A stretch of 5,673 nucleotides of DNA from Bacillota bacterium (GTDB lineage: Bacteria; Bacillota_I; Bacilli_A; RFN20; CAG-826), in contig VHBF01000032.1 of NCBI GenBank assembly GCA_016872075.1, positions 1 to 5,673 on the forward strand, written 5' to 3'. The position numbers were made by a program, and so were the translations under genes. Positions within the stretch are counted from its first letter, which is position 1, and every line of letters starts with the position of its first letter. A model generated the notes under the pieces. The model ran no database searches and was not told the DNA's origin. It saw nothing but the letters and a program-made list of their open reading frames with translations. This document shows, piece after piece, positions 1 to 5,673 of the stretch.

Positions 1-468
1 ACCATTAAGACGGGAACGTCCTAATTTAAATGAGTTAAACAAGGCAGCATCATGCAATATGGTTAATAAATCACCAACGGTTAATATTGTGGATTCATTA
101 AAGTTGGCAATGTCAAAAGCACCACCGCCATCAAGTCCCATTTCACTGATCGTGTCTAACAAATCTGCGGTAGCCTGAATTTGTTCAGCCCGACCTGCTT
201 GATTTAAATCCAAGAAAACAAATGTATTCGTGTCCGATAAAGATAAAGAACCAATATCAAAATTGGTGCCACCAAAAATGGAATCATAGACGTTATAGAC
301 TAACACTCGTAAAGAGGATGCATTATTCAGAGCAAGCAAAACATCCGATATCGTTTCGCCACTTAAACCAGTGCCTGAGGTAAGATCACTGATTGAGACC
401 GATTGTAATTCTGAAATAAATCCGACGATGTTTTCTAGTTCACCACCCACATATTCAAATTGGACATC
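1..468 (-). repeat. Protein repeat module D, partial (residues ~1053-1208)
   Basis: Fourth copy, cut by the window edge. It opens with D-V-Q-F-E-Y-V-G-G-E-L (anchor Glu1062), very close to the D-I-R-L-D-Y-K-G-E-F start of module B. The closing signature N-A-S-S-L-R-V-L lies around Ser1103, and a weaker second sub-unit start is at Glu1147. No stop is reached, so more of the array probably lies to the left. Confidence 0.5.
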
Positions 469-3400
469 ACCGTTTAAATCGAGAATAGGGTCACCATTAC
501 CATCGGTGATCATAGTTTTAACACCGTACCAATTCGCTCTCGTAGACGCTTGGTTACTTATTTCATAAAAATCTTCTGTCACAATCGTGAAATTATCCGT
601 CGCATCATCATCCCATGTGGATTGATAAGGAGCGGGGTCTTCAAAATAACTTGCCAAATCTGCGATGCCAGTTAGTTGATCTAATAAAAAATCTGGAAAG
701 ACATAATCCCCGTTAGGTTTAATAAAGATTTGTGATGCGGCGAGCCCTTGTAAGAGTTCTTCAATCATCGAAACATCAGAATTTAAGAAATCAATATTTT
801 CTAATCCATCCGCAAAATTAGTTAATTGTTTAACCAAATACATCAAATTTGAACCTTCTTCTGTCCACGATGTGACATTCCTGAAGGAGGATCCTAAGTC
901 TGCATCCAATAAACCACCCGTGGTGCCAAATAAATTATCGAGAATGCCACCAAATGCTGCAGCGATGATTTCGGAACGATCAGCATAGGCAAAGATTTTA
1001 TATAATGTAGCCACGTTTGGATCATCGATGTCTTCACTTCCAGACGTTAAATCTTCTAGTGCCGCAAAAATATCTCCAGAAATATCTAACAAACCAGATT
1101 CTAATGCAGTTTTTAAGAAATTGATTAAATGGAAATTTTCACCTCTAAATGAGATGGTGTCTAATGCGTCTAATTTATCGTTGCCATTCGTATCCACAAA
1201 GGTGGTGGTCCAACCATTTTCTAATCCAGAGGGTCCAACACGATTGAAACCGGTGTCAATGTCAGATTCTTCGATACCAATGCCTTCGACTAAAGAGAAA
1301 ATGCCTTTAATAATTTGATTGAAGTTGGTGGTCTTATTATTTGTGTTTGGGTTTAGATTGATAATATCTGAGAAGTAAATATTGTCGAGTAAGCCAATTA
1401 AATCATAAGCAATGGTAGGAAATTGATTTAATAAATCTGCACTAGCATCTAAAACATTAAATGCATAACCCATCATATCCACGACAATCGTTAATTCACG
1501 GGATAAGCTTTCAAATTCAAAATTTAGATCGGCAGTCGTCAACGAAATTAAACTTAAGAAATCATCAAAACCAGCACCTGTCAGTGTGGATTCTAGAATT
1601 CCTGGGACCACGGTTAGAATAATTTGGGAGCGATCTAATGCAGGAATTAAATCTGCTTTTAAACCACTTCTAAATGCACCGTCTTCAAGGAGTGCCAAAA
1701 TATCAAGGGATTGACCGGGTTCCGGTTGAATCAAACTGATAAGGGTTTCATTATCCAATACCGCACCAAGAATACTAAAAATCCCTGCAAATTCACCTTT
1801 ATAATCAAGGCGTATATCACCACGACTGCCACTATTAAAGTCAGATATAAGCGTATTTAATTCAGTATCATCAAAGGTTTCCCCTGCCACACTGGTAAGG
1901 GTTGGTAATAATAAATCCTCGACAATGGTTGGTAGCCCATTCACGATGAGGTTGGAATCCAACAATGCCCGCCGATTAATCGAAGTGCCCTCCGTAGGAT
2001 CGTTATTGATAGGTAAACCATCTTCATCCACTTCACCAATCAGCACTTCAACAAATAAATCAAAATTATCTTTTAATAAATCAATGAGCGTTGGGGTAGG
2101 TTCATCGACAAATTTTCTACCCAATGGTGCTTGATTTTGATTTGCAGGCAATACCACATCCAGTAACCCATCTACGCCTTCATTTAATTCATAGACTAAT
2201 TCATAGATGAGGCTTAATTCAGAACCAAAGGAAAGTGATTCATATTCACTCCATACTGTTGGTAAAAATGTGGATAAACCAATACCACCAGCTGGTCCCC
2301 CTGCATCTATTTCATCTGTGACCAGTTTATAAAGCACTGCAGGGATAACCTGTGAAAGAAATGGTGAGGTATCTAGGGTTTCGAGCATCATCAATACTTC
2401 GTCTTTTGCTGTAGGCGTAAACATCGCATTAATAAGCGTTAAGGTATCTGTATTTCCCGCTGAAATAGGGGTCAAAACACCAGAACGAATCACGCCGGTA
2501 AAAATATCACCGATATAGTTCAACTCATCTTCCCATACTAAATCATCTAAATTAATTAAGTCGGGATCTAAAAATGGCGAGACCTCATCTAGATTTAATC
2601 CGATGGTCACAGCAATCGGAAGTATCTTCATGATTAAGACCGACCCTGTCAGCGAAGTAATCAAATTTGTCACAACATCTTCGGTAATTAATAGCGAGGT
2701 ATCGATTGTTGCAAAGGTACTATCAACTGCGCCGCTACCGATTAAGCTTGCAGCAATATCAACAAATGAACCTAATTCATTGGCAAGCGTTAAACGATAT
2801 GCATCTAAATCTTGACCTGTCACATAATCCATCAAGGCGGTATCAATACTTAATCCATCATCCGTTAATGACCAAGAGAATAAAGTTTGGGCGAATGTAG
2901 AGTCATTGTAGGCATTCACAAACGTCATGATTTCGTTGTAAAGCTCTGCATCAATTTGATCGCCGTATTCCTCATCAAAATCTTTAAAGGAACCGGTGAT
3001 CGTGTTTACTAAAGAGGTAAAAGGGGAAAGAAACATCGTCAAAACTAACACCATTTTTAAGGCACCAGCTAAACCACCCAATAGACGCATTTTCATTTTT
3101 TTTCTGACATTCCTTGGAATTAAGAATCGGAAAGGAATGAAATATAAAATAGCGGCAACGCTTTCACCAAGTAAGAAAATAATGATGGCGAGCACAATAA
3201 ATACTAAATATCTCAACAAAACTAAGGTTAAACCAATAATTAAATCTGCGATAGCGGGTGTGATAAAGAAACCAAATGCTAACAATGCTTGTTCTAAAAT
3301 TTCATAGATGGTTTCATATGGCGTTTTCACCGAAACAATAATCGGAGCACCATTCAAATTTAAGGCGATGGAACCAAATCCTGCACTCGAGGCGATGTTC

Positions 3401-3624
3401 GAGACATCGTAGCCCATGGCAAAATCTACAATTTGTCTTGTGAAGAGGACCGAAGCAATCACCAGTCCGCCAACAAAAAGTAAACGAAAACCTTCACGCC
3501 AAACCCCTCGTAAAAATCCGAGAATAAAACCTAAAGCAACCATCCCAAAAATGCCATATAATGCATAATCTAAATACTGGGCAATTTGTGTAGGATCAAT
3601 GCCAAAACTTAAAATTGAAAACAT
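1..3624 (-). CDS. Giant CvpA-like membrane-anchored repeat protein (partial, C-terminus outside window)
   Basis: One open frame of 1208 codons with no stop, starting at ATG 3624-3622 and still open at base 1, so the C-terminus is missing. The start is supported by a GGAGG six bases upstream and a promoter behind it. Residues 1-205 are membrane-embedded: hydrophobic segments lie near 19-41, 46-62, 109-127, 129-161 and 181-204. A G-x-x-x-G-F-L-R-G turn follows the first, and an R-L-L-G-G-L-x-G start marks the last, both reminiscent of the CvpA (colicin V production) family, whose molecular role is poorly defined. The basic stretch 166-180 should be cytoplasmic, which places residues 205-1208 outside. 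That part is rich in Asp/Glu and Leu, has no cysteine (none in the whole 1208 residues), and consists of degenerate helical modules. Usual CvpA proteins are about 160-220 residues, so this is a CvpA-like anchor fused to an exported repeat array. Function is unknown; a surface or adhesion-type role is a guess. Confidence 0.9.
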   Translation of the reverse strand, partial: MFSILSFGIDPTQIAQYLDYALYGIFGMVALGFILGFLRGVWREGFRLLFVGGLVIASVLFTRQIVDFAMGYDVSNIASSAGFGSIALNLNGAPIIVSVKTPYETIYEILEQALLAFGFFITPAIADLIIGLTLVLLRYLVFIVLAIIIFLLGESVAAILYFIPFRFLIPRNVRKKMKMRLLGGLAGALKMVLVLTMFLSPFTSLVNTITGSFKDFDEEYGDQIDAELYNEIMTFVNAYNDSTFAQTLFSWSLTDDGLSIDTALMDYVTGQDLDAYRLTLANELGSFVDIAASLIGSGAVDSTFATIDTSLLITEDVVTNLITSLTGSVLIMKILPIAVTIGLNLDEVSPFLDPDLINLDDLVWEDELNYIGDIFTGVIRSGVLTPISAGNTDTLTLINAMFTPTAKDEVLMMLETLDTSPFLSQVIPAVLYKLVTDEIDAGGPAGGIGLSTFLPTVWSEYESLSFGSELSLIYELVYELNEGVDGLLDVVLPANQNQAPLGRKFVDEPTPTLIDLLKDNFDLFVEVLIGEVDEDGLPINNDPTEGTSINRRALLDSNLIVNGLPTIVEDLLLPTLTSVAGETFDDTELNTLISDFNSGSRGDIRLDYKGEFAGIFSILGAVLDNETLISLIQPEPGQSLDILALLEDGAFRSGLKADLIPALDRSQIILTVVPGILESTLTGAGFDDFLSLISLTTADLNFEFESLSRELTIVVDMMGYAFNVLDASADLLNQFPTIAYDLIGLLDNIYFSDIINLNPNTNNKTTNFNQIIKGIFSLVEGIGIEESDIDTGFNRVGPSGLENGWTTTFVDTNGNDKLDALDTISFRGENFHLINFLKTALESGLLDISGDIFAALEDLTSGSEDIDDPNVATLYKIFAYADRSEIIAAAFGGILDNLFGTTGGLLDADLGSSFRNVTSWTEEGSNLMYLVKQLTNFADGLENIDFLNSDVSMIEELLQGLAASQIFIKPNGDYVFPDFLLDQLTGIADLASYFEDPAPYQSTWDDDATDNFTIVTEDFYEISNQASTRANWYGVKTMITDGNGDPILDLNGDVQFEYVGGELENIVGFISELQSVSISDLTSGTGLSGETISDVLLALNNASSLRVLVYNVYDSIFGGTNFDIGSLSLSDTNTFVFLDLNQAGRAEQIQATADLLDTISEMGLDGGGAFDIANFNESTILTVGDLLTILHDAALFNSFKLGRSRLNG
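469..1158 (-). repeat. Protein repeat module C (residues ~823-1052)
   Basis: Third copy. It opens with T-I-S-F-R-G-E-N-F (anchor Glu829). The closing signature D-R-S-x-I-I-A-x-A-F-G-G-I-L lies around Ser884, and the second sub-unit starts at W-T-E-E (Glu923). It ends with the tandem D-x-N-G-D motifs near residues 1041-1053. Anchor spacing to module B is 218 residues for both Glu and Ser. Confidence 0.6.
1159..1194 (-). other. EF-hand/dockerin-like calcium loop in giant protein
   Basis: Residues 811-822 carry acidic or amide side chains at loop positions 1, 3, 5, 9 and 12 (D811, N813, N815, D819, D822), with G814 after N813. This is the ligand spacing of a dockerin-type calcium loop. It sits exactly at the border between modules B and C. 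Calcium binding is inferred from spacing only; no flanking EF helices are evident on the N-terminal side. Confidence 0.45.
1159..1815 (-). repeat. Protein repeat module B (residues ~604-822)
   Basis: Second copy. It opens with D-I-R-L-D-Y-K-G-E-F (anchor Glu611). The closing signature D-R-S-x-I-I-L-x-V-V-P-G-I-L lies around Ser666, and the second sub-unit starts at R-E-L (Glu710). It ends in an EF-hand/dockerin-like loop at residues 811-822. The match of its closing signature to module A (V-I-P-x-V-L against V-V-P-G-I-L) is one of the clearest repeat alignments in the protein. Confidence 0.6.
1816..2535 (-). repeat. Protein repeat module A (residues ~364-603)
   Basis: First full copy of a degenerate long module in the giant protein. 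It opens with W-E-D-E-L and anchor Glu367, then helical segments, then the closing signature D-T-S-x-F-L-x-x-V-I-P-x-V-L around Ser420. A second sub-unit begins at Glu469 (G-S-E-L-S-L-I). Distances to the equivalent residues of module B are 244, 246 and 241 residues respectively. Confidence 0.6.
3010..3624 (-). other. CvpA-like N-terminal membrane domain of the giant protein
   Basis: Residues 1-205 of the giant protein. The positive charges R39, R43 and R47 after the first hydrophobic segment, and the cluster R166-R180 (containing the run RKKMKMR) before the last, set the cytoplasmic side. This predicts an outside C-terminus. The number of crossings between residues 109 and 161 is uncertain (one long or three short). 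The CvpA assignment rests on overall layout and two glycine-rich signatures, not on a profile search. An unrelated multi-spanning anchor is the alternative. Confidence 0.55.
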
Positions 3625-3630
3625 ATTAAA

Positions 3631-3635
3631 CCTCC
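3631..3635 (-). promoter_or_regulatory. Ribosome binding site of the giant CvpA-like gene
   Basis: Read on the minus strand this is GGAGG, with a 6-base spacer (TTTAAT) to the ATG at 3624. It is a strong Shine-Dalgarno site and fixes the start of the giant gene. Confidence 0.85.
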
Positions 3636-3671
3636 AGGAGACTTACCCCTTCATTTTATATGATTTTGGTG

Positions 3672-3680
3672 TGCTATTAT
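3672..3680 (+). promoter_or_regulatory. Extended -10 promoter for the CPBP-TraX-thioredoxin operon
   Basis: TGCTATTAT matches TG-n-TATAAT with one mismatch. No convincing -35 is present. The expected transcription start near 3687 lies downstream of the ATG at 3660 and upstream of the ATG at 3705, so it also decides the start of the first gene. It shares five of six hexamer bases with the minus-strand promoter. Confidence 0.5.
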
Positions 3681-3684
3681 ATCA
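3676..3684 (-). promoter_or_regulatory. Extended -10 promoter for the giant CvpA-like gene
   Basis: On the minus strand the bases read TGATATAAT, a perfect extended -10 (TG-n-TATAAT). No good -35 is seen at 16-18 bases, which is common for extended -10 promoters. The expected start of transcription near 3669 gives a leader of about 45 bases including the RBS. It overlaps the plus-strand promoter almost completely. Confidence 0.6.
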
Positions 3685-3704
3685 AAAGATATAGAAATAA
3701 AAAG

Positions 3705-4472
3705 ATGACAAATAATCTTGTTAAAAATGAAGACATCACCAATAATCAATCGTTAATGGTGTTTTTTCTTGGATGGCTGGGCTTATGGGTTTTTGCGTTG
3801 ATTTTTGCCATCATCATCCCGATCATGGTTCCATTTTTTCTCAACCAAAATGATGCAGTTATTTTTTTAGAAAGCCCTCTATTTTTTCAAATAATTAACT
3901 TTTTAACTTATTTATCAATCTTTATGGTCAGCTTAGTGATGTTATTTCTTTATTTAAAACGGTCATTTTTACCTGCAATCCAATCTTCAAAATGGCTTCT
4001 AGGATTTCCTTTTACATTTGTGATTTTATTTAGTTCTTTCGCCATCATCACCGTTTATGATTTTCTTGGTATTGTCCTTGAGGATAATCAAAATCAAAGT
4101 GCCATTGTGGCGCTTGTTCAAGATTCACCAATCATATCAATCGTCACCTTCGGATTTTTAGGACCGATTGTTGAAGAATGGACTTACCGATTAGGAATTT
4201 ATAAATATTTGGAGAAAAAGAATAAACTTTTGGCTTATCTTTTGACCTTAATCATTTTTGGTTTTATTCATTTCGATTTCACTGCTGCCAATCTCATCAA
4301 TGAATTTTTAAACTTACCCATTTACTTAATTGCAGGAGCATGGTTTTGTTTTCTTTATGATCGATTTGGTTTACAAGTCGCCATTTCCACTCACATCATC
4401 AATAATCTCTTTTCAGTATTAGCAATTATTGCAGAAGCAAGCATGATTAGCTCATCTGGGTCCTTATTATGA
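3705..4472 (+). CDS. CPBP family intramembrane metalloprotease (Abi/CAAX-like)
   Basis: A 255-residue polytopic membrane protein with all three CPBP (PF02517-type) motifs: E157-E158-W-T-Y-R162 (EExxxR), F185-G-F-I-H189 (FxxxH) and H230-I-I-N-N234 (HxxxN). These are the glutamates, histidines and asparagine expected to form the intramembrane active site of this family, which includes Rce1-type prenyl-protein proteases and bacteriocin-immunity or envelope proteins. Hydrophobic segments lie near 17-46, 58-83, 98-123, 142-155, 174-190, 205-221 and 224-246. An in-frame ATG at 3660 would add 15 residues (MILVCYY...). ATG 3705 is preferred because the likely promoter lies between the two; the RBS here is weak (AAAAAG). 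The stop TGA overlaps the next start by 4 bases (ATGA), implying translational coupling with the TraX-family gene. The substrate cannot be told from the sequence. Confidence 0.88.
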   Translation: MTNNLVKNEDITNNQSLMVFFLGWLGLWVFALIFAIIIPIMVPFFLNQNDAVIFLESPLFFQIINFLTYLSIFMVSLVMLFLYLKRSFLPAIQSSKWLLGFPFTFVILFSSFAIITVYDFLGIVLEDNQNQSAIVALVQDSPIISIVTFGFLGPIVEEWTYRLGIYKYLEKKNKLLAYLLTLIIFGFIHFDFTAANLINEFLNLPIYLIAGAWFCFLYDRFGLQVAISTHIINNLFSVLAIIAEASMISSSGSLL

Positions 4473-5329
4473 ATATGCATTCAAAAAGCTTTAGTGCCTA
4501 TCAATTAAAATGGTTAGCGATTATCACGATGACAGTTGATCATTTTGGCGTATTAGTATTACTACCATTTAGTCAAAATCAAACCATAAGTACCCTTTAT
4601 ATCATGGCAAGATTAATTGGAAGACTCGCATTTCCATTATTTGGATTCATGATTGCAGAAGGTATTTTTCGTTCCAAACAACCTTGGCGATACATTAGCC
4701 GACTTGCCATCATGGGTGTTTTAATTGGGTTGTCGATGTTTATTTTAGGTGAAATTGGCATTCAAGCCCTTTCGGGTAATATTTTCATTGATTTGACAAT
4801 GGCTGCGCTCGCGATGAACTTATTCAAACAAAAATCATTTCCCTTGCGTATATTGGCGATTCTACCTATTGGATATGTTTTAATAACAAGCTTTAACGAT
4901 CAAATCCCAAATTATCTTAGCGCGGATTATGGTATTTATGGCCTTATGATGATGTTATTATTTTTCCTTTCATATTTAAAATTGCCTGATTTTTTCTATA
5001 AACTCAATTGGTTTAATGCAGCAAAAATGGAGCTTACCCTTGAACAAAAACGTTACCAATTTGCGAGCGTGGTTCTTATCGCGATGCACATTCTATGGTA
5101 TATAATTAGTGTGGTTTTGATTGATGGATTCAATCTTTTAGGACTCGTGGTAGACTACATCAATCGATTTGTGGGGGCCCAGACATATGCCGTATTTGCT
5201 GCATATTTTATTTACCAATATCGAGGCGTAAAAGGTGCAAGTCCAAAATGGTTTCAATGGTTTAGCTACTTATATTATCCTTTACACTTCGTTGTACTCT
5301 ATGCGATATATTATGTTGTGAGTTTATAA
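4469..5329 (+). CDS. TraX family membrane protein
   Basis: A 286-residue polytopic protein with the marks of the TraX family (PF05857-type): an N-terminal L-K-W-L-A-x-x-x-M-x-x-D24-H25-F-G segment, then I-G-R-L-A-F-P-L-F-G-F-M-I-A-E-G (50-65) and R-Y-I-S-R-L (74-79). A C-terminal W-F-S-Y-L-Y-Y-P-L-H segment (264-273) completes the set. F-plasmid TraX N-acetylates pilin; chromosomal relatives in Firmicutes are common, lack conjugation neighbours, and are of unknown substrate, with distant resemblance to membrane acyltransferases. The conserved Asp-His and the late His273 are the likely functional residues. A hydrophilic loop spans about 172-197. ATG 4469 overlaps the upstream stop; a second ATG at 4475 is possible, and no clear RBS is seen, consistent with coupled translation. 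No pilus or transfer gene is present, so pilin modification is not suggested. Confidence 0.88.
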   Translation: MNMHSKSFSAYQLKWLAIITMTVDHFGVLVLLPFSQNQTISTLYIMARLIGRLAFPLFGFMIAEGIFRSKQPWRYISRLAIMGVLIGLSMFILGEIGIQALSGNIFIDLTMAALAMNLFKQKSFPLRILAILPIGYVLITSFNDQIPNYLSADYGIYGLMMMLLFFLSYLKLPDFFYKLNWFNAAKMELTLEQKRYQFASVVLIAMHILWYIISVVLIDGFNLLGLVVDYINRFVGAQTYAVFAAYFIYQYRGVKGASPKWFQWFSYLYYPLHFVVLYAIYYVVSL

Positions 5330-5337
5330 TTTCATCT

Positions 5338-5344
5338 AAGGAGG
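5338..5344 (+). promoter_or_regulatory. Ribosome binding site of the thioredoxin gene
   Basis: AAGGAGG with an 8-base spacer to ATG 5353, the strongest Shine-Dalgarno site in the window. It predicts that thioredoxin is translated much more than the two membrane proteins ahead of it, which lack clear sites. Confidence 0.85.
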
Positions 5345-5352
5345 AACAACAG

Positions 5353-5664
5353 ATGATTAAAAATATAACGAACGCCAAAGATTTCAATGAAATCCTGACG
5401 AATTCAAAAGGGAAAGTGATTGTCGATTTTTATGCTGACTGGTGCGGTCCTTGCAAAATGCAAGCGCCGGTGTTGGATGATTTTGCAAAGAAGAAACCTG
5501 ATGTCATCATTCTCAAAGTTAATGTAGATCAAAACGTGGATTTAGCGGAAACCCATGCGATTATGTCAATTCCAACCATGATGGTGTTTACAAATGCTAA
5601 ACAAACCTACAAAAAACCTGGATTTCATGCTTTGAATGCTCTAGAAAACTTGGTCAATAATTAA
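5353..5664 (+). CDS. trxA: Thioredoxin
   Basis: A 103-residue single-domain cytoplasmic thioredoxin, the normal length for the family. It has the V-D25-F-Y-A-D-W30-C31-G-P-C34-K active site, the buried Asp25, Lys55 in the central strand (equivalent to E. coli Lys57), and the cis-proline S-I-P74-T-M. There is no signal peptide, lipobox or transmembrane segment, so it should act in the cytosol, reducing protein disulfides with electrons from thioredoxin reductase (not in this window). It follows the TraX-family gene by 23 bases and probably shares its transcript. A TATAAT at 5325-5330, with no matching -35, could give some independent transcription. The C-terminal G-F-H in place of the usual V-G-A is a mild divergence. 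It could be a secondary thioredoxin rather than the main housekeeping one. Confidence 0.95.
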   Translation: MIKNITNAKDFNEILTNSKGKVIVDFYADWCGPCKMQAPVLDDFAKKKPDVIILKVNVDQNVDLAETHAIMSIPTMMVFTNAKQTYKKPGFHALNALENLVNN

Positions 5665-5673
5665 ACGCTTAAC

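Noticed and set aside
371..3307. Several short plus-strand open frames (for example 371-568, 1028-1318, 1925-2134, 2603-2815, 2706-2900, 2996-3307).
   Set aside because: They lie antisense within the continuous 1208-codon minus-strand frame, have low-complexity Ser/Thr/Pro/Lys-rich products without recognisable motifs, and lack good ribosome binding sites.
3632..3640. Near-palindrome CTCC-A-GGAG overlapping the ribosome binding site of the giant gene.
   Set aside because: Four-base arms around a single base cannot form an RNA hairpin, and the size is too small for a convincing operator.
3643..3654. A minus-strand mini open frame ATG-AAG-GGG-TAA in the leader of the giant gene.
   Set aside because: It encodes only three residues and has no ribosome binding site; it is probably chance, although it lies in the likely transcribed leader.
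3705..4472. A bacteriocin or phage-defence cassette suggested by the CPBP (Abi) gene and the CvpA-like domain.
   Set aside because: No bacteriocin-like small peptide with a leader, and no toxin, nuclease or sensor domain, is visible. CPBP and CvpA family names reflect history rather than a defence role here.
4469..5329. A conjugative element suggested by the TraX-family gene.
   Set aside because: No relaxase, coupling protein, pilin, integrase or att-like repeat is present; chromosomal TraX-family genes are widespread without conjugation.
5325..5330. Perfect TATAAT just after the TraX-family gene, a possible internal promoter for thioredoxin.
   Set aside because: No -35 hexamer at 16-18 bases and no TG extension; such hexamers are frequent in AT-rich DNA. 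Kept only as a remark under the thioredoxin gene.

Overview
The window looks like chromosomal DNA from a low-GC, wall-less or Firmicutes-related bacterium. The base composition is AT-rich, ribosome binding sites are GGAGG-type, tryptophan is read from TGG, and TGA is used as a real stop codon (the CPBP gene ends in TGA). The last point argues against the Mycoplasma/Spiroplasma code and fits Acholeplasma/Izemoplasma-like Tenericutes or another low-GC Bacilli lineage. The lineage is an inference; there is no rRNA or other marker gene here.

Layout. About two thirds of the window (1-3624, minus strand) is one uninterrupted open frame of 1208 codons. It starts with a good RBS at 3624 and runs off the left edge without a stop. 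Its first ~205 residues form a CvpA-like multi-spanning membrane domain. The remaining ~1000 residues are acidic, cysteine-free and built from degenerate tandem modules of about 220-245 residues, with Ca-loop-like D-x-N-G motifs at two of the module borders. Charge distribution puts this repeat region outside the membrane. The last module is cut by the window edge, so the protein is larger than what is visible.

An 80-bp divergent intergenic region (3625-3704) holds two extended -10 promoters on opposite strands that share almost the same hexamer, so the giant gene and the rightward operon are probably fired from one symmetric promoter.

The plus strand then carries a compact three-gene cluster: a CPBP-family intramembrane protease (3705-4472), a TraX-family polytopic membrane protein (4469-5329, 4-bp overlap), and a thioredoxin with an intact WCGPCK site (5353-5664, strong RBS). 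No RNA gene, mobile element, CRISPR array or convincing terminator is visible. The unifying theme is the cell envelope: a giant surface repeat protein divergent from two membrane enzymes and a small redox protein. Any functional link between the two arms is inference.
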